From Imperialibacter sp964351395 (lineage in GTDB: Bacteria; Bacteroidota; Bacteroidia; Cytophagales; Cyclobacteriaceae), in contig CAYGOF010000004.1 of NCBI GenBank assembly GCA_964351395.1, positions 124,001-188,000 on the forward strand: a stretch of DNA of 64,000 bases. The letters run 5' to 3'. Below the pieces are notes generated by a model, which worked only from the letters and a program-made list of their open reading frames with translations, was not told where the DNA came from and did no database searches. The stretch's first letter is position 1. Each line of letters opens with the position of its first letter. The position numbers and the translations under genes are program-made. Of this stretch, positions 1 to 8,856 are shown in pieces.

Positions 1-2
1 TT

Positions 3-731
3 AAAAATTGGATTCCATTTGACCTTAAGGAATATAAGCAAGATACGATCGCTGTTGCGTTGGCCCCAGATAAAATAGCAATTCTTAATGGGTCGGGTCG
101 GGTGTTCCAACCATCGGCTGAGTTGAATACCGTTTGGAAGGATAGTCAAAGTAACTCAATAGCAGCCTGGGGGTACAGTGGGCTAGGTAAAATTGGCAGT
201 GCTTTATGGCAAAATAGCTACAGATTGATGCTAAAAGGGGAGGAGCTTGTTTATGTTCATTTGTGGATAGAACTAATAGAGGCAGTGGCAAGGAAGTCCT
301 CTGCTCTTCATTCAGTTGAATGGCAAAGCAAAGCACCGTATTATGTTGACCAACCTATCGAACTGGCGATCATCAGTGCTTCACCAGTAGCTCCGGAAGT
401 ATGGTGCAAAAATGGGCTTGTTCCATTGAAAGAAGACTGGCAAATTGAAAATGTTTGGCGGGGTACGATTTGGCCCTCTGCCTCTGGTTGGGACTCCCTT
501 TTGGTAGGCGAAAATGCTGATGTAGAAAATTTCTTTGTCCATGACCAGCCCGATTGGCAAACTATTGCCACTTCACAGCAAGTAGCGATTACCGCTTTGT
601 ATGCCGCTGGAACCCCTGACAATGCCTCTGTGGCTCGCACACAAATGATAAAACGGCCATTACCTCCAGCTATCTTTTATTTATTGCTCTTGTTGGGATT
701 TGGCGGTTTGTGGCTAGCACCTAAGCTTTAG
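3..731 (+). CDS. C-terminal part of an unidentified membrane-anchored protein
   Basis: The reading frame is open from the first bases of the window, so the gene starts upstream; the TTG at 60 is not a credible start. About 242 residues are visible. They end in a hydrophobic segment (IFYLLLLLGFGGLWL) followed by a very short tail, so the protein is probably anchored by a C-terminal membrane helix with the visible part outside the cytoplasm. The pattern of Gly and Trp residues with a segment about an orthodox-looking 'W..S.Y.L.L.G' reminds me of large BatA-type membrane proteins of Bacteroidota, but I cannot assign a family. Its TAG stop shares bases with the TAA stop of the convergent peroxidase gene. 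Confidence 0.6.
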   Translation, partial: KNWIPFDLKEYKQDTIAVALAPDKIAILNGSGRVFQPSAELNTVWKDSQSNSIAAWGYSGLGKIGSALWQNSYRLMLKGEELVYVHLWIELIEAVARKSSALHSVEWQSKAPYYVDQPIELAIISASPVAPEVWCKNGLVPLKEDWQIENVWRGTIWPSASGWDSLLVGENADVENFFVHDQPDWQTIATSQQVAITALYAAGTPDNASVARTQMIKRPLPPAIFYLLLLLGFGGLWLAPKL

Positions 732-1885
732 CGATAGAAAGGATCACTAAATTTTTTATCTGTTATCAGGCTTTCGTCGGTGAGTGTATTCATAAAAGCC
801 ACAAGGCCTTGTACTTCTTCTTCAGAAAGATGCAGTCTTATTTTGAGTCGATCATCAGGAAAAGGCTGTGGCTTCACTTCTGTTTGATAGTGCTCTACCA
901 CTTGTTCCAGGGTTTCAAATCTGCCATCGTGCATATAGGGCGCAGTGAGCGCCACATTCTTAAGGGATGGTACTTTAAATTTCCCAATGTCTTCTTCCCG
1001 TCCTGTCGTTTTACCCACTCCCTTATCTTCATACACCACGTCTAGGCCAATATTGGTTGCCTCGGGTGCTGAAAAAGTAGGTGGGATGTGGCAGGAGGCA
1101 CAATTGCCTTTTTCCTCACTTATAAAAACCGACATACCAATGTTTTCCAATGCCGACAGTCCGCTTAGCGTGGTCTCAGCAGTTAGTTCTCCATTGTGTT
1201 TGGCAAGCGCCTTATCAAATTTGGATTGGTAGGATACCATTGATCGGATAAACTGTGCTATTGACTTGGCTATTCGTTCACTGGTCACAATTGAATCTCC
1301 GTATGCCTGCGCAAAAAGATATTTATAGTATTCTTCGTTCTGGAGTTTTATCTCCAATTCTTGCAGCGTCATGCCCATTTCGGTTTCATCCTGGATGGGC
1401 ATAAGGGCTTGTTCCTCAAGCGAAGAGGCTCTTTCGTCCCAAAAAAACTTTCCATTTTCATAGAAGGCTGCATTGGCCAGTCCCATAGAGTTTCTGCCGG
1501 TTTTGCCGCCTTCAAATCCATTGGATAGTGTCAAAGGGTCCGAGAAACCAAAAGCTTGCTGGTGACAGGAAGCACAGGAAATTGTATTGTTTCGTGATAG
1601 CTTGGTATCGTAAAAAAGAACCCTACCAAGTCTTGCTCCCTCATTGGTGATGGGGTTGTTTGATGGTGTGTTATCAGTTGACGCTACCTCCGCTTTATTA
1701 AGAAAGGAAGGTGTTTTCTGACTAGAAAAATTGGCGGGTGATGGGGCGATATTGAGTATGTCCGTTACATAGGTTGGGAGTGGAGCCTCCTTTTCTTCCT
1801 TTGAACAGGAAATAGTAGTCGCCAGAGCAGCAACTACCATTACTAAACGAATCGATTTTCTTATAACGGTTTTAGAAGATTTCAT
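728..1885 (-). CDS. Di-heme cytochrome c peroxidase family lipoprotein
   Basis: Likely periplasmic peroxidase of the CcpA/MauG family, which reduces H2O2 or carries out related oxidations with electrons from small c-type donors. Two heme-attachment motifs, CASCH at about residues 104-108 and CASCH at 262-266, lie in the spacing usual for this ~350-residue family, and PYMHDGRF resembles the conserved C-terminal loop. I start it at MKSSK because that puts a lipoprotein signal directly at the N terminus with Cys27 as the acylation site; a longer ATG at 1924 would add 13 polar residues before it. The next gene upstream on the same strand is a GSDH-type dehydrogenase, a possible electron-transfer partner. 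The exact substrate is unknown. Confidence 0.9.
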   Translation of the reverse strand: MKSSKTVIRKSIRLVMVVAALATTISCSKEEKEAPLPTYVTDILNIAPSPANFSSQKTPSFLNKAEVASTDNTPSNNPITNEGARLGRVLFYDTKLSRNNTISCASCHQQAFGFSDPLTLSNGFEGGKTGRNSMGLANAAFYENGKFFWDERASSLEEQALMPIQDETEMGMTLQELEIKLQNEEYYKYLFAQAYGDSIVTSERIAKSIAQFIRSMVSYQSKFDKALAKHNGELTAETTLSGLSALENIGMSVFISEEKGNCASCHIPPTFSAPEATNIGLDVVYEDKGVGKTTGREEDIGKFKVPSLKNVALTAPYMHDGRFETLEQVVEHYQTEVKPQPFPDDRLKIRLHLSEEEVQGLVAFMNTLTDESLITDKKFSDPFYR

Positions 1886-1948
1886 TATGCTGCTTTCATT
1901 TGTTGAATTAGGACGTCTTTGCATTTTTTGAACGCTACAAGAGTCGAC

Positions 1949-3220
1949 TTAATTTGGAATTATTCGATAAACTTCACCGGTAAAAGATAGTATAAGCGGT
2001 TCTCCATTAGGGTCAGCATTAACTGAAACCAGTTTGTCTTTTAACATTCCAGATGGAGCGAGTTTATCAGTAAGATCATAAACTGTCGAAATACTTGAAG
2101 GGGAATTAAGGCTCGAAGACCAAATTTTGCCCGCGATAAAATCCCCACCATAAATCAATTGACCTTTCATGTCTGCAATGGCAGATCCCTGATAAACGAT
2201 GCCTCCTATGATTGCTTTGCTCTGGAAATGGGATACCTGAAGTATCGGGAAGTTTATTTCTTCCTCTTTAACGTTGCAATCCTGATTGCCTGAAAAACAA
2301 ATAGGCCCTTCGAACACATTCCATCCAAAATTAATCAGGTTACTTCCTTTGGCGAGGTAATTCATCTCTTCTACATCATTTTCGCCCACATCAAAAATAT
2401 ACATGCCCCCCTCAGTGTCGAAGGTAAATCTGTACGGGTTTCTAAAACCATAAGCCCATATTTCCTCTCTTGCACCCTCTACACCAACAAATGGATTACT
2501 TGTTGGTATGCTGTATCCCTTGCCGCCTGCATCACTGTCGACATCGATTCTTAATATTTTTCCCCTGAATGAAGAGATGTCTTGCGCCTGGTTGCGGGTG
2601 TCTTTACAGCAACCACCATCGCCGGCAGCTACATACAAAAAGCCATCAGGACCAAATTTAACCTTGCTGATATTGTGATCGGCGTTATTGTACTGCCCCC
2701 AGCTCATTAGCTCCTTTACGGAAGCAGGGTCAAATTGTGTCGTTGTTTCGTAAGGAGGAATAGCCTGAATCTCAGCGAGTACGGACACCAGACTATCTCC
2801 GTCGACATACTTTACCAAGGAAAAAAAAGCACGGCCATTGTTAAGAAAATCTGGATGGAATTCCAATCCGACAAGTGCCCTGGTAGAAAAGCTGCCGCTG
2901 ATATCTGCCGCCTGTTGGAATTCCTGTTTTTCAATATTATAGCTGAATAACTCATTCACGTCGAATACCAGCGTATAGAAAAAGATATTAGGATCTGCTG
3001 GGTGAAACACCAGATTAGTCAATCCGTTGTGTGTCTTGGCTATTTGTTCTAAGCCGATATCGAATGTACTCTCAGTAAGATCGATTAGTTCAATATCTGA
3101 TTCGTCATTTGGCAAATCGTCTGTTCCTGGCCCGGAGGGATCATCTGTTTTGCTGCAAAACGTGAGAACAGAAACAATACTAATTAGAGCGATCGCTGGT
3201 AAGACTCTCTTATTCAACAT
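1949..3220 (-). CDS. PQQ-dependent sugar dehydrogenase-like (GSDH) lipoprotein
   Basis: Soluble-glucose-dehydrogenase/YliI type beta-propeller enzyme, expected to oxidise sugars or related alcohols outside the inner membrane with PQQ. Visible family motifs are DHNISKVKFGPDG, AAGDGGCCKD, IWAYGFRNPYRF and DVGENDVEE. The N terminus (MLNKRVLP to TFCSK) is a lipoprotein signal with Cys22 acylated, followed by an acidic linker; the longer ATG at 3274 would put 18 extra residues before the signal and is rejected. A TAttTTTG box lies about 45 bases upstream. It is transcribed toward the di-heme peroxidase 63 bases downstream, so the pair probably forms one unit. The adjacent Cys-Cys after GDGG is typical of eukaryote-like members. 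Confidence 0.88.
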   Translation of the reverse strand: MLNKRVLPAIALISIVSVLTFCSKTDDPSGPGTDDLPNDESDIELIDLTESTFDIGLEQIAKTHNGLTNLVFHPADPNIFFYTLVFDVNELFSYNIEKQEFQQAADISGSFSTRALVGLEFHPDFLNNGRAFFSLVKYVDGDSLVSVLAEIQAIPPYETTTQFDPASVKELMSWGQYNNADHNISKVKFGPDGFLYVAAGDGGCCKDTRNQAQDISSFRGKILRIDVDSDAGGKGYSIPTSNPFVGVEGAREEIWAYGFRNPYRFTFDTEGGMYIFDVGENDVEEMNYLAKGSNLINFGWNVFEGPICFSGNQDCNVKEEEINFPILQVSHFQSKAIIGGIVYQGSAIADMKGQLIYGGDFIAGKIWSSSLNSPSSISTVYDLTDKLAPSGMLKDKLVSVNADPNGEPLILSFTGEVYRIIPN

Positions 3221-3337
3221 GGATACTTTATAGGAGGATATTAAATATATATGATGCAAAAATAAAGATAACAATCGTTATTACTGCCTAAAGTTTTGCC
3301 AATATTACGAAATGGCGTATTTAACACCGTTCTAGCC

Positions 3338-4489
3338 CTATACCACCACCCTTGGAATATCCTTGTCCAGCCTTGTCAATAACTCATAATTCAACTGGTC
3401 ACTCAAGTTTCCAAAATGTGAAACACTGATCGATAATTCTCCATCGGTGCCAATAAGCGTCACGGTGTCACCTATTTTCACTTCGGCGTGGGTTATCTCC
3501 ACAAGAAACATGTTCATATTGACAACACCTACCACGCTAAGTCGGTGGCCATTAATCAAAACCCTTCCCTGATTGCTCAAGCCTCTGCTAAACCCATAAC
3601 TGTAGCCCACAGGAATACTTGCAACTTTCATGTCATATTCGGCCAGAAAGGAGGTGCCATAGCCTATGAATTCACCCATTTTGACCTCTTTGATGTCCAT
3701 GACGTGACTTTTCCACGAAATGACTCGTTTAAGCGGGTCTTCCATAAGCTTATGTTCCCGCATGTAACTCACCTGAGTCTCCTGACTTGGCCAAAGCCCG
3801 TACTGTAAAATGCCTACCCGGACCATACTTAGATTGTTTTCCGGGTACATGATCGTGCCTGCGCTGCAAGAGGTATGGAGAAGTTCCGGGTGTATGCCCT
3901 TACTTTTAAAATATGTTACCCCTTCATTGAACAAGTGCTTTTGCCCCATGATCCGTTTGTAATTGGAGACACTTTCAGCCCCTGCAAAATGGGTGCATAA
4001 ACCAATTACTTCAATGCAATCTTGAAATTCATTGATCGATCTGGCCATTTCCTCCCAATTGTCAGGGTTGATGCCCGTTCTATTCATGCCCGTTTCAAGC
4101 TCCAGGTGGATCCTGGCTTTTTTCTTCATCAGGCGTGCCTGCTTACATAATGCTTTGAGCCGAATGCTATTGAAAACGAAACATTCGATATCATTCTCAA
4201 TCATCCATGGAATATGGTCATCAAGAATATCGCCCATGATTAAAATTGTGGATGCCTCTCGGCTAAAACTGGCAACGTCTAACGCTTCAAAGGATCCAAA
4301 AACTGAAAAGTGCCTGATGCCCAATCTTTCGAGCTCGGGCACCATATGCTTTACACCGTGCCCATAAGCATTCCCTTTGAGTACAGAAGAAATAATTACC
4401 TCTGGCCCCACGAGCTGCCGAAGGAAGGTGATATTATTGGTCAGAGCAGAACGGCTAAGCTCAATGGCAGAGCTGGAATTTGGAAACAT
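3338..4489 (-). CDS. alr: Alanine racemase
   Basis: PLP enzyme interconverting L- and D-alanine for peptidoglycan synthesis in the cytoplasm. The PLP lysine is Lys38 in SVLKGNAYGHG, and the second catalytic base is Tyr277 in IGYGTSF; GLWPS and VVNMNMF are further family motifs. At 383 residues it is the free-standing form, not the MurF-Alr fusion found in some Bacteroidota. The N-terminal sequence SSAIELSRSAL aligns with the usual beginning of the barrel domain, so the ATG start is sound. It is separated from the GSDH gene by 117 bases and faces away from pyrF. Residue 39 is Gly where most family members have Ala (VKANAYGHG), a mild deviation. Confidence 0.96.
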   Translation of the reverse strand: MFPNSSSAIELSRSALTNNITFLRQLVGPEVIISSVLKGNAYGHGVKHMVPELERLGIRHFSVFGSFEALDVASFSREASTILIMGDILDDHIPWMIENDIECFVFNSIRLKALCKQARLMKKKARIHLELETGMNRTGINPDNWEEMARSINEFQDCIEVIGLCTHFAGAESVSNYKRIMGQKHLFNEGVTYFKSKGIHPELLHTSCSAGTIMYPENNLSMVRVGILQYGLWPSQETQVSYMREHKLMEDPLKRVISWKSHVMDIKEVKMGEFIGYGTSFLAEYDMKVASIPVGYSYGFSRGLSNQGRVLINGHRLSVVGVVNMNMFLVEITHAEVKIGDTVTLIGTDGELSISVSHFGNLSDQLNYELLTRLDKDIPRVVV

Positions 4490-4661
4490 GCTTTTTTGAT
4501 AAGGACAAGCTTTCGGAAAAACACCGGTTTGTGATATTAAACCAGGATAATACGCAATATCACGCCTCTCTTCGCCAGTGGCAAGTAAAACATTGACAAA
4601 AGGGTTTTGACTAGAATAAAATTCAAATGCATCAAATCCCGCATATCCCTATCTTTGCCCT

Positions 4662-5477
4662 ATGACTCAACAGGAATTATTCTCCAATATCAAAAGAAAG
4701 CGCTCCTTTTTGTGCGTTGGTTTAGATACCGACCTAACTAAAATACCATCTCATCTGCATAAGGAAGCCGATCCAATTTTTGAGTTCAATAAGCAAATTA
4801 TTGATGCTACAGCTGATCTAACCGTCGCCTACAAACCCAATATTGCTTTTTATGAGGCCCTGGGCGCCAGAGGATGGGAATCGCTGCAAAAGACTTTGGA
4901 ATTTATTCCCAAAGACATTTTTACTATCGCTGATGCAAAAAGAGGTGATATTGGTAATACATCTTCGCTATACGCAAAAGCATTTTTTGAGTCAATGAAT
5001 TTTGACAGCATTACCGTTGCGCCTTATATGGGCCGTGATTCAGTGAAGCCCTTCCTTCAGTTTAAAGATAAGTGGGTCATATTACTTGGACTAACCAGCA
5101 ATGAAGGATTTGCTGATTTCCAGAATGAAGCCTTGCTAAGCGGCGAGAAGCTTTTTGAGAAGGTGATCGCTACCAGTCAGCAATGGGGCACCACAGACAA
5201 TATGATGTACGTGGTAGGTGCTACCCGGGGTGAAATGTTCAAAGAGGTGAGGGCCATTGCCCCTGACCATTTCCTGCTGGTGCCTGGCATTGGCGCGCAG
5301 GGAGGTGACCTGGAAGCAACTTGTAAATATGGTATGAACAGCCGTTGTGGCTTGTTGGTAAATTCTGCCAGAGGCATCATTTATGCAGGCAGTGGAGCTG
5401 ATTTTGCACAGCAAGCAAAACTAGCTGCCGGCGATCTTCAGCAACAAATGGATGTAATGTTGGATAAGTATTTATAA
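4662..5477 (+). CDS. pyrF: Orotidine 5'-phosphate decarboxylase (type 2)
   Basis: Last step of UMP synthesis: decarboxylates orotidine monophosphate. The catalytic tetrad motif DAKRGDIG is at residues 91-98 (Asp91, Lys93, Asp96), CVGLDTD marks the N-terminal strand, and the 271-residue length fits the type 2 subfamily. The ATG is the only sensible start: the ORF aligns from residue 1. A TAtcTTTG box at 4650-4657 ends only four bases before the ATG, so if it is the real -7 element the transcript would be practically leaderless; no good -33 box stands at the right distance. DUF2851 follows after 57 bases. Confidence 0.97.
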   Translation: MTQQELFSNIKRKRSFLCVGLDTDLTKIPSHLHKEADPIFEFNKQIIDATADLTVAYKPNIAFYEALGARGWESLQKTLEFIPKDIFTIADAKRGDIGNTSSLYAKAFFESMNFDSITVAPYMGRDSVKPFLQFKDKWVILLGLTSNEGFADFQNEALLSGEKLFEKVIATSQQWGTTDNMMYVVGATRGEMFKEVRAIAPDHFLLVPGIGAQGGDLEATCKYGMNSRCGLLVNSARGIIYAGSGADFAQQAKLAAGDLQQQMDVMLDKYL

Positions 5478-5534
5478 ATTGGGTAACCGTGAGGTGCTAA
5501 TTGATTCAATCCAGTTTATTTTTTATTTGGCCGA

Positions 5535-6836
5535 ATGTTTCCTGAAGAATTTCTCCATTTCGTGTGGCAATTTCAATATTACGATGCTTCAGCATTGCAA
5601 ACTACTGATGGTCAGCCGCTAGTTATTTCTAAGCAAGGGTTTCTTAATTCTGATGCCGGTCCTGACTTCAAAGAGTCGAAAATCAAAATAGGCGATATTG
5701 AGTGGAACGGTCAGGTAGAAATCCATTTGAAAAGTAGTGACTGGCATACGCACAAGCATCAGTTTGATAAGGCCTATGACAGCGTTATTCTACATGTCGT
5801 TTGGGAAGCTGATCGCGAAATCTTACGAACTGATGACACTTTCATTCCGCAACTGGAGCTTAAAAACCGGGTTGCGCTAAATTTATTGAGCAGCTATCAA
5901 GACTTGATTCGTCAAAACCTGGAAGTCCCTTGCCAAACGCACACGAAAAGGATCGACCGACTGAAACTCCAATCAATGGTTGATCGGGTGTTGGTAGAAA
6001 GACTTCAACGAAAAACACGTGACGTGGAGGGACTTTTAAAGAAGTATGGTGGAGACTGGGACGCCACCGCTATTCACTTCCTGATTAGATATTTTGGGTT
6101 TAAGAAAAACGAAGAGGGTTTTCAGCAGTTGAGCAGACGGGTTTCCTATAAGATCATGCAAAAGATTGCTTTTGACAAGAAGGACCTGGAGGCGTATCTG
6201 ATGGGCTTGGCAGGTCTGCTTGAAGAGGAATCGGGTGACTTTTACTCGAAAGCCCTAAGGGAAAGGTTCGACTATATCAACCATAAGTACCAGCTCATAG
6301 CAGCTAAGCTTCCATCTATTCCCTGGAAGTTCATGCGCATGCGCCCCGCTAATTTCCCAACGATACGACTGGCACAGCTGGCAGCCATCATTCACCAGTC
6401 ACCCAGACTTTTTACTGCATTCACGGAAAGTGATTTAGCTGCTCTTCGTCAACTATTCAAATGTGAAGTGTCAGAGTATTGGACTACCCACTATCGATTT
6501 TATAAAGAAGGAGAAAAGCCGGAAAAAGCTTCAAAGGGTCCATCTCACATTGGCGGTAAGAGTATTGATGTACTTTTGATCAACTGCGTGATCCCATTGT
6601 TATTTGCTTATGGCCGGCAACAAGGGGATAATGAACTGGAGGAAACGGCCCTTGACCTACTAACGAAGCTTAAGAGCGAGACCAATGCCTTGACAGAAAA
6701 ACTTTCTTTTTTACCTATGCAGCAGCATACAGCGTATGAGTCACAGGCATTTATAGAGCTTTACCAGCAGTATTGCCAGCCACGAAGATGTCTTTCATGC
6801 CAGATCGGTATTGACCTTATTCGTCAAAACCAATAA
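5535..6836 (+). CDS. DUF2851 family protein
   Basis: A 433-residue cytoplasmic protein of the DUF2851 family, which is almost confined to Bacteroidota and has no established function. Recognised from the N-terminal block (EEFLHFVWQFQYYD, SDAGPDFKESKI, WNGQVEIHLKSSDWHTHKH, VILHVVWEAD) and the C-terminal PRRCLSCQIG with two Cys. The His- and Asp-rich N-terminal block could bind metal, but that is only a guess. No signal peptide or membrane segment. It lies between pyrF and an integral membrane protein whose ATG begins one base after this stop, so the last two are probably co-transcribed. Confidence 0.93.
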   Translation: MFPEEFLHFVWQFQYYDASALQTTDGQPLVISKQGFLNSDAGPDFKESKIKIGDIEWNGQVEIHLKSSDWHTHKHQFDKAYDSVILHVVWEADREILRTDDTFIPQLELKNRVALNLLSSYQDLIRQNLEVPCQTHTKRIDRLKLQSMVDRVLVERLQRKTRDVEGLLKKYGGDWDATAIHFLIRYFGFKKNEEGFQQLSRRVSYKIMQKIAFDKKDLEAYLMGLAGLLEEESGDFYSKALRERFDYINHKYQLIAAKLPSIPWKFMRMRPANFPTIRLAQLAAIIHQSPRLFTAFTESDLAALRQLFKCEVSEYWTTHYRFYKEGEKPEKASKGPSHIGGKSIDVLLINCVIPLLFAYGRQQGDNELEETALDLLTKLKSETNALTEKLSFLPMQQHTAYESQAFIELYQQYCQPRRCLSCQIGIDLIRQNQ

Positions 6837-6837
6837 C

Positions 6838-8091
6838 ATGCTTATCGGGGCTTTTATTTTGTTGCTGACAGGATGGGGATGCTATCAGTATGCAAAGCCG
6901 GTTTTTGGTGCATGGGCAGGGGGATGGCTCCTACTGGTCAAAGTGATGGCAGGATTTGTAGCCATGGTATATTACCTTCTGATAGTCAGGGAAGGAGATT
7001 TGTGGTTTTACAATAGTCAGGCGATAGCATACGTCAACTTCATCGACGCAGGCTTTCCCTTGTTGGATTTTCTTCAGCAGAAGGCAGATCCCTCAGCGCA
7101 TGCAACTCCTCAGGGTAGGACTTTCTTTTTTCTTAAGGTACTGACGATTATCTACTGGTTAATAGGTAACAATATTTGGTTGGCAGGTATGCTTTTTTCT
7201 TGTGTCAGCTTTTTATCTGTTGTTTATCTTGTAAAAAGGCTGTCCCTGGTGGGGATTGAGATACCCTTAGAGGCTATCGTTATATTTTTTATTTGGCCAA
7301 GTATCGCTATTTGGGGAAGTGGGCTTTCCAAAGAAACGCTCATGTTAGCATCTATGAATGTGATGGCAGGCGCTGCTTTTCCGCTCATGAATGGTAAGGT
7401 TAATAATTGGCTGTGGCATGGTTTTCTATTGTTTTTAGCCACTGTGTTTTTGGCGAAACTCCGCATGTATGTGCTACTGAGTTTGATGCCTTTTCTGTTA
7501 GGCGCTTTTGTGATCAAACTAGCCAGGCAATACCTTGCTCATCGCTGGTCTCAGATTGTCATTGCTCTGGTAGGTGTTATTAGTGTGGTGGGCATTGTGA
7601 TGGCTTTTAGCTATAGCGACACTAGTTTGAACCCCCGGTATGTTTTTAAGGCATTTGCTGACAATCACGCAGCGATTGTCGCTAGCTCTTCCCCACAACA
7701 TGTAGTGATGGGGCTCGAGACACTGTGGGCCTGGCCTCAGGTTATATTCCAATTCCTCCTGGCTGTTTTAGCTGGAATGTTAGGGCCCTTTCCCTGGGAA
7801 GTCAATTCTTTTTGGGAGGCACTATTGATGCTAGAGGCTTTAGTGCTTGCTTGTTTGTTTGTTTCAAACACCTCACTGAAACAACGCTTACCCGGTTTTG
7901 TGTGGATGCCAATGATTGCCTACGCATTATTCTCTGCTGGGATGATTACACTTGCAACTCCTAACTACGGATCACTGTCGCGATATAGGTTATCGTTTTA
8001 TATTGTGTTCATTTTTTTGGCCTGTTTCCAGCATCCTTTGTTGACTAAAATCACCTGGATGAATCCAACTAAGGAATCTTCAGATGTTTGA
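6838..8091 (+). CDS. Polytopic membrane protein of unknown function
   Basis: About 417 residues with roughly ten hydrophobic segments across the whole length. The loop after the first helices (GDLWFYNSQ) and the segment FIWPSIAIWGSGLSKETLML resemble EpsG-like polysaccharide polymerases and lipid-linked glycosyltransferases of Bacteroidota, where a Trp-Gly-Ser-Gly...Lys-Glu/Asp loop recurs. I cannot assign a family. The ATG at 6838 is chosen over a TTG at 6811 because the TTG would overlap the end of DUF2851 and only adds polar residues. A sugar O-acyltransferase follows, which fits a glycan-related role but proves nothing. The stop codon overlaps a promoter for the next gene. Confidence 0.8.
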   Translation: MLIGAFILLLTGWGCYQYAKPVFGAWAGGWLLLVKVMAGFVAMVYYLLIVREGDLWFYNSQAIAYVNFIDAGFPLLDFLQQKADPSAHATPQGRTFFFLKVLTIIYWLIGNNIWLAGMLFSCVSFLSVVYLVKRLSLVGIEIPLEAIVIFFIWPSIAIWGSGLSKETLMLASMNVMAGAAFPLMNGKVNNWLWHGFLLFLATVFLAKLRMYVLLSLMPFLLGAFVIKLARQYLAHRWSQIVIALVGVISVVGIVMAFSYSDTSLNPRYVFKAFADNHAAIVASSSPQHVVMGLETLWAWPQVIFQFLLAVLAGMLGPFPWEVNSFWEALLMLEALVLACLFVSNTSLKQRLPGFVWMPMIAYALFSAGMITLATPNYGSLSRYRLSFYIVFIFLACFQHPLLTKITWMNPTKESSDV

Positions 8092-8117
8092 ACATAAGTT
8101 CATTAGCCCTACCTTTG
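8087..8117 (+). promoter_or_regulatory. Bacteroidota-type promoter (TTTG-N19-TAccTTTG)
   Basis: TTTG at 8087-8090 and TACCTTTG at 8110-8117 are separated by 19 bases, an excellent match to the Bacteroidota sigma-A promoter (-33 TTTG, -7 TAnnTTTG). It ends 34 bases before the ATG of the acyltransferase gene. The -33 box overlaps the TGA stop of the membrane protein upstream, so the acyltransferase has its own start of transcription. Confidence 0.75.
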
Positions 8118-8151
8118 CATTCTCAAAATAGACAACAATTAATTTTAAAAA

Positions 8152-8787
8152 ATGATCAACCCAGTTATCATATTCGGTACCGGCCCAATGGGGCACCATG
8201 CGATGGAAATATTTGAAAGCAATGGTGTGACGATATATGGTTTTTTGGATGAGGACGCCTCTCAGCACGGCACAGAACTTAACAGCATCTCGATTCTTGG
8301 TAAACCTGACGATGATGGATTCCTAAAATTGATCGGAAAAAAATGCGATGCCTTTGTAGCAAGCGACGATAATTCCTACCGCAAGTCAACAGTGAAGATG
8401 CTCAATGAGAGACGACATATTCAGCCAGTAAATGCGGTGCACAAACGAGCAGTGTTAGGTGTATCTGTGTCATTGGGGCACGGTAACATGATTAATTCAG
8501 GGGCTATTGTAGAGGGTGGTGCCATCATTGGTCAGCATTGTGTGATCCACTCGAATGCGGTTGTGGGTGCAATGGCTAAATTAGGCGACTATGTGCAGGT
8601 CGGTATTGGCAGCATTATCAATTCAAATGTTGAAATCGCTGACGAGGCGTTTATTGGCAGTGGGGTCACGATAGTGGCGGGCGTTAAGATAGGAAAGAAG
8701 GCGAGGATAGGCGCTGGCTCAGTAGTAATTGCCTCCGTGAAAGATGGTGAAACAGTATTTGGAAATCCGGCGCAGGCCGTAAAATAA
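8152..8787 (+). CDS. PglD/NeuD family sugar O-/N-acyltransferase
   Basis: Left-handed beta-helix acyltransferase with the two-part structure of PglD and NeuD: an N-terminal nucleotide-sugar-binding Rossmann-like region beginning VIIFGTGPMG (residues 5-14), and from about residue 100 hexapeptide repeats (isoleucine/valine at every sixth position) running to the closing VFGNPAQAVK. Such enzymes acetylate amino-sugars or sialic acids from acetyl-CoA in surface glycan synthesis. The catalytic His is probably in GQHCVIH. No nucleotide-sugar genes adjoin it, so the acceptor cannot be inferred. It is read from its own promoter. 211 residues is standard length. Confidence 0.9.
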   Translation: MINPVIIFGTGPMGHHAMEIFESNGVTIYGFLDEDASQHGTELNSISILGKPDDDGFLKLIGKKCDAFVASDDNSYRKSTVKMLNERRHIQPVNAVHKRAVLGVSVSLGHGNMINSGAIVEGGAIIGQHCVIHSNAVVGAMAKLGDYVQVGIGSIINSNVEIADEAFIGSGVTIVAGVKIGKKARIGAGSVVIASVKDGETVFGNPAQAVK

Positions 8788-8856
8788 AAAAGGTTGGCAA
8801 GTTGCCTTCCTCAAGTAAAACGTAACACCTTGTTGAAGCAAGGCAAAGTTATCACA

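Noticed and set aside
8794..8856. Longer N terminus of trhO
   Set aside because: The 21 extra residues are not part of the family, and homologues begin at the ATG at 8857.
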